Origin: Abyssibacter profundi
GTDB lineage: Bacteria > Pseudomonadota > Gammaproteobacteria > Nevskiales > OUC007
Reading direction: 5' to 3'
Length of the DNA: 64,000 bases
NCBI RefSeq assembly: GCF_003151135.1
Contig: NZ_QEQK01000004.1
Coordinates: 186,001-250,000, forward strand
The notes below the pieces were generated by a model. That model was not told where the DNA came from. It saw nothing but the letters and a program-made list of their open reading frames with translations, and made no database searches. A program made the position numbers and the translations under genes. Shown in pieces: positions 28,077 through 37,276 of this stretch; position 1 is the first letter of the stretch, and every line of letters starts with the position of its first letter.

Positions 28077-29315
28077 ATGAAGCAACGTGTCGTTGTCACT
28101 GGAATGGGCGTCATCTCGCCCGTGGGCTCAACGCTGAGCGATGCGTGGTCTCGCGTCGTCGAGGGGCGGTCGGGGATTCGGACCATCGAATCCTATGACG
28201 TGAGTCAGTATCCGACCCGTTTTGCAGGTCTGGTAGACGGGTTCGATGCCGACGCCTACCTCGGGGCGCGCGAACAGCGACGGACCGATGCCTTCGTGCA
28301 TTACGGCATTGCGGCCGCCAAACAGGCGGTGGAACATGCCGGCCTGGACATTGCCGCCAATGCGGACCGCATCGGCGTGAATATCGGATCCGGTATTGGC
28401 GGCATCGGCACCATTGAGCAGAACGCGGTCCTGCTGGAAAAGACCGGATCCACAAAGAAGATTTCGCCATTCTTCGTTCCGTCTTCCATCATCAACATGG
28501 TGTCGGGCTACGTGTCCATCATGCTGGGTGCGCGTGGTCCCAATCTGGCCACGGTTTCGGCCTGCGCGACTTCGGCGCATAGCATCGGCCTGGGCGCACG
28601 GATGATTGCTCACGGCGATGCCGACGTCATGATTGTCGGTGGCGCGGAAGCGGGATCCAGCCCGATGGGGCTGGCCGGGTTCTGTGCGGCACGTGCGATG
28701 TCGACGCGAAATGAGGCGCCGACCGAAGCCAGCCGGCCCTGGGATCGTGACCGTGACGGCTTCGTGCTGGCCGATGGTGCCGCTGTGCTCGTCATCGAAT
28801 CCGAAGCCCATGCGAAAGCACGCGGCGCCGAGATCCTGGGCGAGCTTGCAGGGTTCGGCATGAGCGGCGACGCCTACCACGTCACGCAACCCGCGGACGA
28901 TGGCAATGGCGCGGCTCGGGCCATGCAAGCGTCGCTGGCGGATGCCGGTGTGCGGCCAGAACAAGTGGGCTATATCAATGCCCACGCCACCTCCACCAAA
29001 GTGGGAGATGTGGCAGAAACGCAGGCCATCAAAGCCGTGTTCGGCGATCACGCCAGCAGCCTGCCGGTGAGTTCCACTAAATCCGTGACGGGACATCTGC
29101 TGGGCGCAGCCGGGGGCATCGAGGCAGTGTTCTCGGTTTTGGCGATGCGCGATGGCGTATTGCCACCGACGATTAATTTGCATGACCCCGACGATGGTTG
29201 CGATCTTGATTACGTGCCCAACGAGGCGCGCGAGGTATCGGTGGATTGCGTGTTGTCCAACTCTTTCGGGTTCGGGGGGACGAATGCGTCACTGGTGTTC
29301 CGCCGGTACGTCTGA
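28077..29315 (+). CDS. fabF: 3-oxoacyl-ACP synthase II FabF
   Basis: A 412-residue condensing enzyme that elongates acyl-ACP. The Cys-His-His triad is in VSACATSAHSIG (Cys near 162), INAHATSTKVGD and KSVTGHLLGAAGG. The N-terminus KQRVVVTGMGVISPVG is canonical. No clear Shine-Dalgarno precedes the ATG. It lies 61 bases after acpP in the usual order. Confidence 0.97.
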   Translation: MKQRVVVTGMGVISPVGSTLSDAWSRVVEGRSGIRTIESYDVSQYPTRFAGLVDGFDADAYLGAREQRRTDAFVHYGIAAAKQAVEHAGLDIAANADRIGVNIGSGIGGIGTIEQNAVLLEKTGSTKKISPFFVPSSIINMVSGYVSIMLGARGPNLATVSACATSAHSIGLGARMIAHGDADVMIVGGAEAGSSPMGLAGFCAARAMSTRNEAPTEASRPWDRDRDGFVLADGAAVLVIESEAHAKARGAEILGELAGFGMSGDAYHVTQPADDGNGAARAMQASLADAGVRPEQVGYINAHATSTKVGDVAETQAIKAVFGDHASSLPVSSTKSVTGHLLGAAGGIEAVFSVLAMRDGVLPPTINLHDPDDGCDLDYVPNEAREVSVDCVLSNSFGFGGTNASLVFRRYV

Positions 29316-29324
29316 TCCCGATTC

Positions 29325-30680
29325 TTGAAACCCCAGTCGATTCGAATCCCCTGGGATTCGCCCTGCTCATTTCTTGATCTGCACGCATCGGCTCCGGCGT
29401 TCTTTCCGGGGCTGCTGGAGAGTGTGGTGCAGGGCACGCCTAACGCCCGCTTCGATGTCTTGTTCGCGGCACCGTCCACGATGATCGAATCGCAAACGGG
29501 GCAGCACGCGAACTCGGCTGGATTTCTCGAATCCCTGGATGCCGCTGTCGCAGCGGAACGTCAGGACCCGTCGCCGGCGAGTAACGATCTGCCGTTCATA
29601 TCGGGTTGGCTGCTCTACCTCGGCTACGAGTTATTGGCTGAATGCGAGCCCCGCGTGCCGGTCTCGACAGACCCGGCCAAACTGCCACAAGCCTGCGCCA
29701 TCCGTTGTCATGGTGCGCTCATCCGCGAGCATACGAGCGGGCAGGTCTGGATCGTGGCAGAGTCTCAGGCTGTCGCTGACCAGATTCGGGAACGGCTGAG
29801 GAATTGCTCCGAGCACAGCCTGCACCAGCCAGCACTGATCTCGGCCGAGGCGGAAGATCCGGGTCGGCTGAAGCACTCACTGGAACGCATCCGCGAGTAC
29901 ATCTTGGCCGGCGACGTGTTCCAGGTGAATCTCTCACGCGGCTGGCACGCTCGTTATGCGGTCGACCTGGACCCTGTCACCACGTACCGTCGCCTGCGCG
30001 ACAGCAACCCCAGCCCCTTCGCCGGCCTATTCCGGCGCGCGGACTGGGCGGTGATTAGTTCCTCGCCCGAGCGTCTGGTCAAGGTCCAGGACGGCTGGGT
30101 GGAAACCCGGCCCATCGCCGGGACACGGCGCCGTGGTGTCAACGAGGCCAACGACGAGGCCTTGCTCGCCGAATTGATCGGGCACCCGAAAGAGCGGGCC
30201 GAACACGTCATGCTCATCGATCTGGAGCGTAACGACCTCGGTCGGCTGTGCGAACCGGGGAGCGTGGAAGTGGACGACTTAATGGTGCTGGAAAGCTACG
30301 CCCATGTGCACCACATCGTCTCCAACGTGCGTGGCCGTATTCGTGCCGACGTCAGTCCGGGTGATGTGATTGCAGCGACCTTTCCCGGCGGGACCATCAC
30401 CGGCTGCCCCAAGGTTCGGTGCATGGAGATCATCCAGGAACTCGAACCTGCGGGGCGGGGCGCTTATACCGGCGCGCTGGGCTATCTCGGTGTCGACGGT
30501 CGTCTTGATCTGAATATTCTGATTCGGACCCTCGTGACTCGCGGGGTCGAGGCCTGGTTTCGCGCGGGAGCCGGCATCGTTGCCGATTCCGAGCCGGATG
30601 CGGAGTTGCTGGAAATGCAGGCCAAGGCGCGTGGATTGTTGCCGGCCTTGGGCCTTGATAGCGAATTCGGTCGACCATGA
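29325..30680 (+). CDS. pabB: Aminodeoxychorismate synthase component I (PabB-type)
   Basis: A 451-residue chorismate-utilising enzyme. It would convert chorismate plus ammonia to 4-amino-4-deoxychorismate for folate synthesis. The N-terminal half is the weaker PabB-type domain (FFPGLLESV). The C-terminal catalytic half has GDVFQVNLSR, LIDLERNDLGR, FPGGTITGCPKVRCMEI and GAGIVADSEPDAE. The active-site segment reads TRPIAGT, with Ala where E. coli PabB has its Lys (PIKGT); PIAGT is usual in anthranilate synthase. The adjacent pabC, joined by ATGA, argues for PabB. The start is a TTG without a clear ribosome site, so the exact N-terminus is uncertain. Confidence 0.85.
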   Translation: MKPQSIRIPWDSPCSFLDLHASAPAFFPGLLESVVQGTPNARFDVLFAAPSTMIESQTGQHANSAGFLESLDAAVAAERQDPSPASNDLPFISGWLLYLGYELLAECEPRVPVSTDPAKLPQACAIRCHGALIREHTSGQVWIVAESQAVADQIRERLRNCSEHSLHQPALISAEAEDPGRLKHSLERIREYILAGDVFQVNLSRGWHARYAVDLDPVTTYRRLRDSNPSPFAGLFRRADWAVISSSPERLVKVQDGWVETRPIAGTRRRGVNEANDEALLAELIGHPKERAEHVMLIDLERNDLGRLCEPGSVEVDDLMVLESYAHVHHIVSNVRGRIRADVSPGDVIAATFPGGTITGCPKVRCMEIIQELEPAGRGAYTGALGYLGVDGRLDLNILIRTLVTRGVEAWFRAGAGIVADSEPDAELLEMQAKARGLLPALGLDSEFGRP

Positions 30681-31570
30681 ACCGACATTGGGTGGATGGC
30701 GTTGCCGACGCTGGCATCCCGGCCGATGACCGGGGGTTGTTGTACGGCGATGGCGTGTTTCGTACCGGGCTTGTGTGGGATGGCCAAGTCCACCAATTTG
30801 CACTGCAACGTCAGGTGTTACTGACGGACGCGGCGGCGCTGGGTCTGGAGGTCGACGTCTCGGGTCTGACGCGGGAAATGGAACATGCCGCAAAGCAGTG
30901 CGGCCGTGGCGTGCTGCGCATCACCCTGAGTCGGTTGCAAACGGAGCGAGGCTACGGTCCTCGCTGGCCAGCACCGTGCCGGCGCATCATGTCCGTGGCC
31001 CCGTTACCGGCACGCCCCGCGCATTGGTGGGGGCGGGGCGTGCATGCGGGCCTGCTGTCGATGGACTCGGCGGGGCCAGCGTCGCTATCGCCCCACAAGC
31101 ATTTGAATCGCTTGCCCCAGGTGTTGGCACAGCGCGCGCTCACCCCTGATTCCGGGCTGCAGGAGGTCTTGATGACCGATCCAGACGGCCGCGTGCGTTG
31201 CGGCAGTATGAGCAATCTCTTTCTCAAGAAAGTCGATGCATCTGGGCCAGCTTGGATCACGCCTGCAGACGGAAGCTTGATGGGTGTTTCCCGGCGATCG
31301 GTCGCGTCGGCCATGCAACGTCTTGGATTCAGCTTGGAGGAACAAGCCGTGAGCATGGACGATTTGCAAGCAGCTGAAGAAGGTTTTCTGGCCAATTCAC
31401 TCATCGGCATCTGGCCGTTACAACGAATCACGCAGACCGGAGCCCAACCAGAGTCTGATACGGCGCTCACGGACTGGGAGGCTCCCGGTGTACAGACCCG
31501 GGCGGTCATGGCCGAGCTGGACCACCCACTCGTAACAGACATGCTCGCTGCCTATGGAGATTCGACATGA
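30677..31570 (+). CDS. pabC: Aminodeoxychorismate lyase PabC
   Basis: A 297-residue fold-type IV PLP enzyme that releases p-aminobenzoate and pyruvate from aminodeoxychorismate. The PLP Lys lies in HKHLNRLPQVLA (near residue 140), and MSNLF (near 180) is the phosphate-side motif. The N-terminus NRHWVDGVADAGIPADDRGLLYGDGVF is typical. It overlaps pabB and mltG by ATGA on each side. Confidence 0.94.
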   Translation: MNRHWVDGVADAGIPADDRGLLYGDGVFRTGLVWDGQVHQFALQRQVLLTDAAALGLEVDVSGLTREMEHAAKQCGRGVLRITLSRLQTERGYGPRWPAPCRRIMSVAPLPARPAHWWGRGVHAGLLSMDSAGPASLSPHKHLNRLPQVLAQRALTPDSGLQEVLMTDPDGRVRCGSMSNLFLKKVDASGPAWITPADGSLMGVSRRSVASAMQRLGFSLEEQAVSMDDLQAAEEGFLANSLIGIWPLQRITQTGAQPESDTALTDWEAPGVQTRAVMAELDHPLVTDMLAAYGDST

Positions 31571-32574
31571 TTCGTGGATTGGCCGGTCTGTTGCTACTGG
31601 GGCTGGTCTTGCTGGCAGCCGCGTACTGGGATGCATCAACACAGCTTCGCGCACCGCTGTCGATTTCCGAACCCACGCGTGTCGAGTTCGAGCCTGGCTC
31701 CAGCCTGTCTCGACTCATCGGCCGTCTGGAACGCGATGGCCTGCTCGGTACAGCACGCACCGGCCTGTACCTGCGAATCTACGCTCGGGTGACGGATTCG
31801 GCACGCAATCTACACGCGGGGGAATACGCCTTGGAGCCCGGGCTGACTCCGCTCGGCTTGCTGCAGCTGCTGGCCTCCGGCGCCGTCGTAGAACACAGCT
31901 TTACCATTATTGAAGGCTGGAGTACCCGGGAACTGCTGATCGCGTTGCGCGCGGAGTCCACGCTGACATGGGACCTGGGCGAGAAGCTACCCGCCACCGA
32001 GACCTTACTCAGCCAACTCGATCTAGGGGCAGGGCATGCCGAGGGCAGGTTCTTGCCGGAAACCTACCGCTATGCGCGAGGTGCCAACGCGAGTCATCTG
32101 CTGATTCGCGCATATCGGGCGATGGAACAGGCGCTGGCACAGGCATGGGCGCAGCGCATCCCCGATCTACCTTTCGACAGTGCCGAAGAAGCCTTGATTC
32201 TGGCCTCCATCGTCGAGAAAGAGACCGGTGTTGCGAGTGAGCGACGCACCATTGCCGGCGTCTTTACGCGTCGCCTGCGCAAGAACATGCGACTGCAAAC
32301 TGACCCCACGGTGATTTATGGCATCGGACCGTCGTTCGACGGCGATATTCGCTACCGAGATCTTCGCCGCGACACGCCGTACAACACGTATACCCGGGGT
32401 GGTTTGCCACCGACGCCGATCTGCAACCCGGGCGTGGCGGCACTACAGGCTGCCGTGAATCCCGAGCCGGGCACGGCGCTGTACTTCGTCTCGAAGGGTG
32501 ACGGGTCACACGTGTTTTCCGATACGCTGGCAGAACACAATGCAGCGGTCAGGCGATATCAATTGAGGCGGTGA
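31567..32574 (+). CDS. mltG: Endolytic murein transglycosylase MltG
   Basis: A 335-residue inner-membrane enzyme with an N-terminal helix (GLAGLLLLGLVLLAAAYW) and a periplasmic YceG domain that cuts nascent glycan strands and sets their length. The catalytic Glu is in ASIVEKETG (near residue 218), followed by FTRRLRKNMRLQTDPTVIYG and the TYTRGGLPPTPICNPG segment. The position between pabC and tmk is the conserved gammaproteobacterial one. Confidence 0.96.
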   Translation: MIRGLAGLLLLGLVLLAAAYWDASTQLRAPLSISEPTRVEFEPGSSLSRLIGRLERDGLLGTARTGLYLRIYARVTDSARNLHAGEYALEPGLTPLGLLQLLASGAVVEHSFTIIEGWSTRELLIALRAESTLTWDLGEKLPATETLLSQLDLGAGHAEGRFLPETYRYARGANASHLLIRAYRAMEQALAQAWAQRIPDLPFDSAEEALILASIVEKETGVASERRTIAGVFTRRLRKNMRLQTDPTVIYGIGPSFDGDIRYRDLRRDTPYNTYTRGGLPPTPICNPGVAALQAAVNPEPGTALYFVSKGDGSHVFSDTLAEHNAAVRRYQLRR

Positions 32575-33200
32575 TGACGCGGGGACGGTTTATCGTATTC
32601 GATGGAGTCGAAGGCAGCGGCAAGAGCACGCAAATGCCTCGTGTCGCGCGCTGGATTCGAGACCGGCACGGTGAACCGGTCACAACGCGGGAACCGGGTG
32701 GCACAGCGCTGGCCGAAGAGATCCGCCGTGTTGCCCTGGAAGATCACGACGAACCGCTGCCGAAGACGGCAGAGTTGCTGCTGATGTTTGCCGCCCGCAG
32801 CGTGCATTTGAACAATCGGATTTGGCCGGCCCTGCAAGCGGGTCACTGGGTGCTATGCGACCGGTTCGTTGATGCAAGCTTTGCCTATCAGGGTGCGGGG
32901 CAAGGCTTGCCCAGTCATGACATCGAACAGCTTGAGACCATGGTCGTCGGCACGCAGCAGCCAGACTGCGTCTTTCTTTTTGACCTGCCCGTGGAAGTGC
33001 TGGTCCAACGCGTCGCACAACGCGGTAATGCTGACCGGTTTGATCGCGCGGAGACTGATTTCCACGCGCGGGTCCGGACGATGTATCTGGAACGCGCACA
33101 GCGCCGACCCGAACGCTATGCAATTATTGATGCCACAGCATCGGTTGAATCGATGACCCGAACCATCTGCGACGAGCTGGAGCGCCGCTTTGCTGGCTGA
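32574..33200 (+). CDS. tmk: Thymidylate kinase
   Basis: 208 residues. It phosphorylates dTMP to dTDP. P-loop FDGVEGSGKST near residue 8, TTREPGGT (the DR/EPGGT substrate loop) near 37, and DRFVDASFAYQGAGQG in the lid/substrate region. The ATG at 32574 has GAGG five bases upstream; a GTG one codon earlier would overlap mltG as GTGA. Confidence 0.96.
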   Translation: MTRGRFIVFDGVEGSGKSTQMPRVARWIRDRHGEPVTTREPGGTALAEEIRRVALEDHDEPLPKTAELLLMFAARSVHLNNRIWPALQAGHWVLCDRFVDASFAYQGAGQGLPSHDIEQLETMVVGTQQPDCVFLFDLPVEVLVQRVAQRGNADRFDRAETDFHARVRTMYLERAQRRPERYAIIDATASVESMTRTICDELERRFAG

Positions 33201-34155
33201 TCAAAGCCTGCCGCCATGGCAGACCGAACGCTACGCACAGTTGGCAAAGCGGCTAGCTGTCGGCCGCTTTCCCACCGGCCTGCTACTGACCGGGCCTGCA
33301 GGGGTGGGCAAGCAAGCATTGGCCAACGCACTGGTTCGTGCGGCGTTTTGCGTCGATCGATCCGCTGAGGCACAGGCCTGTGGCCGCTGCATCGGTTGCC
33401 AACAATTCAACGCCGGCAGCCACCCCGACTTTGTGCTCTGTGTCCCTGAAGAGGGCAAGCAGTCGATCACCGTGGATGCGATCCGCGAATTCGGCCGCAA
33501 GTTGTATCTCACACCACAGACCGCCGCAGGTCGCCTAGGCTACATTCCACAGGCGGATTTGTTGAACGTCAACGCGGCCAATGCCTTATTGAAAACGCTG
33601 GAGGAGCCGCCGGCCTCGGCGCATCTGCTGCTGGTGTCCGATCGGCCTGCCACCTTGCCGGCGACCATTCGCAGTCGCTGCGAACAGGTGAGGGCGGTGG
33701 TCAACGATGCGGAGCGGGTCGACGTCTGGTTCGATGAAGTCTGTCCGGACCTGTCACCGGCGCTACGGCGTCGGTTTCGGCATGCGCCTCTCCAAGCCAT
33801 GCAGGCCAGCGAGTTAACCCGGCAGGAGTCCACCATCCGTCAGCAGCTCGATGCCATCTGGTCACAGCAGCGGGATCCCATCCTGGCGGCAGGGGCACTT
33901 GATGATGAGTTACTCACCGCCGTGGGGCCCAGTCTTTTTCGACTGATTGCAGAACGGTTGCGAAGCGTCGCCTCGCAATCCCTACCCAGCGATGTACGGC
34001 TGGGCTTGCAGCGATTAGCCGATGCCAATGCGTCAGCGCTACACTTGAACCAGACGAGTCAGGCCAACCTGCGCATGCTGGTCGAAACGCAGCTCATCGA
34101 GTGGGCGCGAATGGGCCGGCTGATGAGCCGCATGAACCTGAACGACAGCGTTTGA
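33190..34155 (+). CDS. holB: DNA polymerase III delta' subunit HolB
   Basis: A 321-residue AAA+ clamp-loader subunit. LTGPAGVGKQAL takes the place of Walker A, and a Cys4-type zinc site is visible in CVDRSAEAQACGRCIGCQQF. QADLLNVNAANALLKTLEEPP is the SRC-containing sensor region's lead-in and ATIRSRCEQ carries the sensor motif. It starts with TTG inside the end of tmk (11-base overlap). Confidence 0.93.
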   Translation: MLADQSLPPWQTERYAQLAKRLAVGRFPTGLLLTGPAGVGKQALANALVRAAFCVDRSAEAQACGRCIGCQQFNAGSHPDFVLCVPEEGKQSITVDAIREFGRKLYLTPQTAAGRLGYIPQADLLNVNAANALLKTLEEPPASAHLLLVSDRPATLPATIRSRCEQVRAVVNDAERVDVWFDEVCPDLSPALRRRFRHAPLQAMQASELTRQESTIRQQLDAIWSQQRDPILAAGALDDELLTAVGPSLFRLIAERLRSVASQSLPSDVRLGLQRLADANASALHLNQTSQANLRMLVETQLIEWARMGRLMSRMNLNDSV

Positions 34156-34174
34156 GTATGGAGACCCAATCCGC

Positions 34175-34528
34175 ATGAGTGCACGACCCGGTGGCCAGCC
34201 TGGCATCCTGACGCTGTCCATCAAGGACAAAGCGGCGCTATACATCGCCTACATGCCCTTCATCAAGAACGGCGGATTATTTATCCCGACCACCAAGGAC
34301 TACGCCTTGGGCGATGAAGTGTTTATTTTGTTGACGCTGTCGGAATCCAATGAACGCCTGCCCGTGGCCGGCAAGGTCATTTGGATCACGCCCAGCGGGG
34401 CGGCCAATAAGCGTCAGCAGGGGATTGGCGTGCAGTTCAGCGATCAGGATGGTGGCCAGACCCAGCGGAAGATCGAAACCTACCTGGCTGGTGCGTTATC
34501 CAGCGACCGGCCGACCAGCACGATGTAA
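34175..34528 (+). CDS. pilZ: Type IV pilus protein PilZ (single-domain)
   Basis: 117 residues, one PilZ domain. The c-di-GMP motifs RxxxR and (D/N)xSxxG are both missing; instead the N-terminal part reads LSIKDKAALYIAYMPFIKNGGLFIPT. This is the pattern of authentic PilZ in Pseudomonas and Xanthomonas, which does not bind c-di-GMP and works with PilB and FimX in pilus extension. The holB-pilZ order is conserved. GGAGA lies about ten bases before the ATG. Confidence 0.93.
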   Translation: MSARPGGQPGILTLSIKDKAALYIAYMPFIKNGGLFIPTTKDYALGDEVFILLTLSESNERLPVAGKVIWITPSGAANKRQQGIGVQFSDQDGGQTQRKIETYLAGALSSDRPTSTM

Positions 34529-34572
34529 GCAGGGCGACGCTCAGCTTCTGGCGTATGACTGCGGCTGGGCCT

Positions 34573-35628
34573 TCAGGCGGTGGTATCGCTCAATGCTTGG
34601 CTGTCCAGGACCTGAACATTGAATCCCTTTTGCGTCATGATGAAGGCCGCAACCGAGCTGCGGCGCCCTGAATCGCAATACACGATGTAGGGCAGCTCGG
34701 CACTTAACGCGCTCAGCTTCATTCGGAGCAGATAAAGCGGCAGATTACGTGCACCCGGAATACTCTTGAGCTTGAATTCCGAGGGCAGCCGCACGTCGAT
34801 GATGACCGCTGACTCTTCAGCGACCAGCCGATCGGCTTCGTCCTGGCTGATCTGTCGCGTCATGGACCGATGCAGCAAACTGCGGAAATCTTCCTTCGAC
34901 AAGCGCAGCAATGCGCCATCCGACATCATCGTGACGGTCGCGTTTCGGCTGGTGTCCGCGATGAGCGCTTCTTCGCCAAAGCTTGCCCCCGGACCCAATT
35001 CCGCCAGTTTGATGGGCTTGGGATGTGTGGTTGATTCCCGTGTCACCATGCAGTGGCCGGAATCAATCACATAGAAGTAATCGCCGACATCGCCTTGCTT
35101 AACGACGACATCATTGGCCTTGAAGTTCACAGTTTCCAGCCGCATGAACAAGGTCTGCAGGTTGCCGGGTGGGATCATCTGAAATGTCGGCAACTGCAGC
35201 AGCCGGGTCATCCAGTCATCGCTTTCCGTAGGCGACGGACCGCCGGTGAGTTCGGTGACCTCGAATGAGCCGGTTTGATCCCAGGTCAACAGCACGTCCA
35301 ACAGGCTGTTGTCGATGCCAATCACGGTGACGGCATCCAGGCAGCGTGCGGAGACGCTGCGGGGCGTCTGGTGCGCAATCCGGTGCTTGGCCGCATCACT
35401 GTCGGCCGCAATGGTTTTGATCTGCTTGCCAGCTTCATCCTCGAGTGCAATCTCGCCATCGACCAGGTAGAGGCACTCGGTATTCGGATCGCCGGCGCGG
35501 AACAGATAGTCGCCAGCTTTCACGGTGCGGGGTGCCAGCTTCCTGTAGAGATCTCGCTGATTCTCAGGCCGCAATCCATTGATCGGCGTCAGCGCGGCAA
35601 ATGCGTCGAATGACAACGCCTCGGACAT
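34573..35628 (-). CDS. Double cyclic-nucleotide-binding protein with rhodanese domain
   Basis: A 351-residue soluble protein with three parts. The first CNB-like domain (about 18-115) is degenerate. The second (about 150-255) has the phosphate-binding-cassette shape GEEALIADTSRNATV near residue 217, where the usual Arg follows Thr-Ser. A C-terminal rhodanese domain (about 265-345) has VIIDVRLPSEF and an active-site loop CDSGRRSS. It is probably a cytoplasmic cyclic-nucleotide or redox sensor. No partner gene is visible. It is divergent from the diguanylate cyclase across a 316-base gap. Confidence 0.85.
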   Translation of the reverse strand: MSEALSFDAFAALTPINGLRPENQRDLYRKLAPRTVKAGDYLFRAGDPNTECLYLVDGEIALEDEAGKQIKTIAADSDAAKHRIAHQTPRSVSARCLDAVTVIGIDNSLLDVLLTWDQTGSFEVTELTGGPSPTESDDWMTRLLQLPTFQMIPPGNLQTLFMRLETVNFKANDVVVKQGDVGDYFYVIDSGHCMVTRESTTHPKPIKLAELGPGASFGEEALIADTSRNATVTMMSDGALLRLSKEDFRSLLHRSMTRQISQDEADRLVAEESAVIIDVRLPSEFKLKSIPGARNLPLYLLRMKLSALSAELPYIVYCDSGRRSSVAAFIMTQKGFNVQVLDSQALSDTTA

Positions 35629-35944
35629 TCAGTGTCTCCAGAACCCGGATGATGAGCAGGACAGACGATAGCACGCGTGGACCTATCACTACGCTGAACG
35701 ACAGGTCTATAACTGCGCATAATGTATATTATGTAAAGTTACGTCTAGGCTCATAAACAACTCTTTGCTGACACGGTAACGCTTCAGCTCGCCAATCCGA
35801 CTTATGGGGTCAAGCTGGGCCCCGCCGCCCCTCACTCAATCTATCGACTGGGCGGCCGATACGCATGTCCAAGCGCATGTGCGCACGAGGACTAGAACGA
35901 GAACACGCGTGTCGACAAACAACCAACAGGTTAGCGAACAAGGG
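35629..35944. other. Divergent intergenic region with AT-rich inverted repeat
   Basis: About 316 bases lie between the CNB-rhodanese gene and the chosen diguanylate cyclase start. An inverted repeat CATAAT-GTAT-ATTATG at 35718-35733 lies in an AT-rich stretch and could be a regulator site or a promoter element. No additional gene is seen. The diguanylate cyclase frame stays open from 35804, but that extension (with a run of Thr-Arg repeats) looks non-coding. Confidence 0.45.
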
Positions 35945-37042
35945 ATGCGGATGCGCCGCATGCTGCTGGGCCACACCGTCTATGCGGCGACCTTGGGTCT
36001 GGTTTGCTGCCTGACCTGGATTGGCGAGCTCAGTCCCCAGAGCCTGGCCATCTACTCGACCTTGCTGATCGCGACGACGTTGTCGTTCATGCTCATGATT
36101 CGTCTAGGTTGGAATCTGCGGTTTAAGGACCCCAGCCTAACGACATGGGCGATTCTCCTTCCCTCGCTTTATGCCACCTGGGTGTTGTTTCAATTAGACG
36201 ATGCCGTGCATCGTGCGCCGCTCTTATTCATGGGTGTGGTGGGTCTGTTGTTCGGAGCATTTGTTAACCGTCCCAAAACCATGGCGTGGATTGCGGTTGC
36301 TCTGGTGCTGTATTACGCGGCCGTCATCGGCGCATTGCAGCTGTTTGCCCCGCAACGCATCACCTGGAGTGAAGAATTGCTGTTGTTCGTGGCTTACGCG
36401 GCAACCCAGGCTCAGATCGTGCTCGTGAGCCTTTATATTGCCGGATTGCGGAGCCGACTCGTCCGCAAGAACAAGGCATTGAAAGAAGCCTCACAACGGC
36501 TTGAAGAGCTTGCGACGCGTGACGCGCTGACCGGACTACCCAATCGGCGCGCTTGTTTTGAGCAGCTCGATCACGAGCGGTCACGGACCAAGGCGATGGT
36601 GACCGGCGGTGCCTGTAAATCATTATGCATCGCGCTGCTCGATGTCGATCATTTCAAGCGGATTAACGACTGCTTTGGTCACGGCGTCGGGGACGATGCG
36701 CTCATACAGATTGGTCGTGCGGTTCGCGCAGTACTTAGAAAACAGGATTTCTTCGGGCGCTACGGCGGCGAAGAATTCGTGCTGACACTCCCGATGACAC
36801 CATCGGACACCGCGCTGGACTTATTGGAGTCGGTACGCCATGCAATTGCCATGATCGACTTGGAGCACAATGGCCAGATCGTGGATCTTAGCGCCTCGTT
36901 GGGCGCTGCGATTCATGCGCCCGGCGAAGCCATTGAAAAGACGCTGACGCGTGCCGACGCCGCTCTATACGAAGCAAAAAACCTCGGCCGTAACCGCGTT
37001 TGCTTGGCTCCTGAGCTTCGACCGCACGCGCAAGCCGTTTAA
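35945..37042 (+). CDS. Membrane diguanylate cyclase (GGDEF)
   Basis: A 365-residue protein with five or six transmembrane helices (residues about 10-175), a short coiled linker (LVRKNKALKEASQRLEELATRD) and a GGDEF domain. The active site is GGEEF (274-278) and the inhibitory site R265-x2-D268 lies the standard distance upstream, so it should make c-di-GMP with product feedback. The membrane part resembles MASE-type sensors. The start is uncertain: ATGs at 35945 and 35951 and a GTG at 35909 are all in frame. Candidate source of c-di-GMP for the PilZ domain of BcsAB, by inference only. Confidence 0.88.
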   Translation: MRMRRMLLGHTVYAATLGLVCCLTWIGELSPQSLAIYSTLLIATTLSFMLMIRLGWNLRFKDPSLTTWAILLPSLYATWVLFQLDDAVHRAPLLFMGVVGLLFGAFVNRPKTMAWIAVALVLYYAAVIGALQLFAPQRITWSEELLLFVAYAATQAQIVLVSLYIAGLRSRLVRKNKALKEASQRLEELATRDALTGLPNRRACFEQLDHERSRTKAMVTGGACKSLCIALLDVDHFKRINDCFGHGVGDDALIQIGRAVRAVLRKQDFFGRYGGEEFVLTLPMTPSDTALDLLESVRHAIAMIDLEHNGQIVDLSASLGAAIHAPGEAIEKTLTRADAALYEAKNLGRNRVCLAPELRPHAQAV

Positions 37043-37158
37043 CAACATAAGCTGCGAGCGCCATTCATTCTTGCGTGGTCCGCAACGACGGAATCCTGTT
37101 TTTCTGTCCCCGGCTGTTTGGACTTGGACGCTCAATCTCGTGATACTGTCGAGCCGCC

Positions 37159-37177
37159 GTCAGGGCATTGCCCTGAC
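37159..37177. repeat. Perfect hairpin upstream of the H-NS-type gene
   Basis: GTCAGGGC-ATT-GCCCTGAC, an 8-bp perfect stem with a 3-base loop, without a T-run. It lies in the 309-base gap between the diguanylate cyclase and the H-NS-type gene. Confidence 0.6.
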
Positions 37178-37198
37178 CGCCCCACCCGGCTTGGCCGT

Positions 37199-37218
37199 AT
37201 GTAATCACCCGATTACAT
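37199..37218. promoter_or_regulatory. Palindromic candidate operator
   Basis: ATGTAATC-ACCC-GATTACAT, 8-bp perfect arms around a 4-base spacer, about 60 bases before the proposed -35 of the H-NS-type gene. Its dyad symmetry and AT content fit a dimeric regulator site, possibly for self-control. Confidence 0.45.
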
Positions 37219-37276
37219 CGTCTCAAGCTCAGGGCCAATGGCGACGTGAATTTATGGCGGACTCGCATTCATCTCT

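Noticed and set aside
28128-29183. Long open frame (351 codons) antisense to fabF
   Set aside because: It mirrors the codon structure of fabF on the other strand, shows no family motif and has low-complexity His/Gly composition typical of GC-rich shadows.
35804-35944. N-terminal extension of the diguanylate cyclase with Thr-Arg repeats
   Set aside because: No ribosome site before 35804 and the extension looks like translated promoter DNA; the ATG at 35945 leads directly into the first membrane helix.
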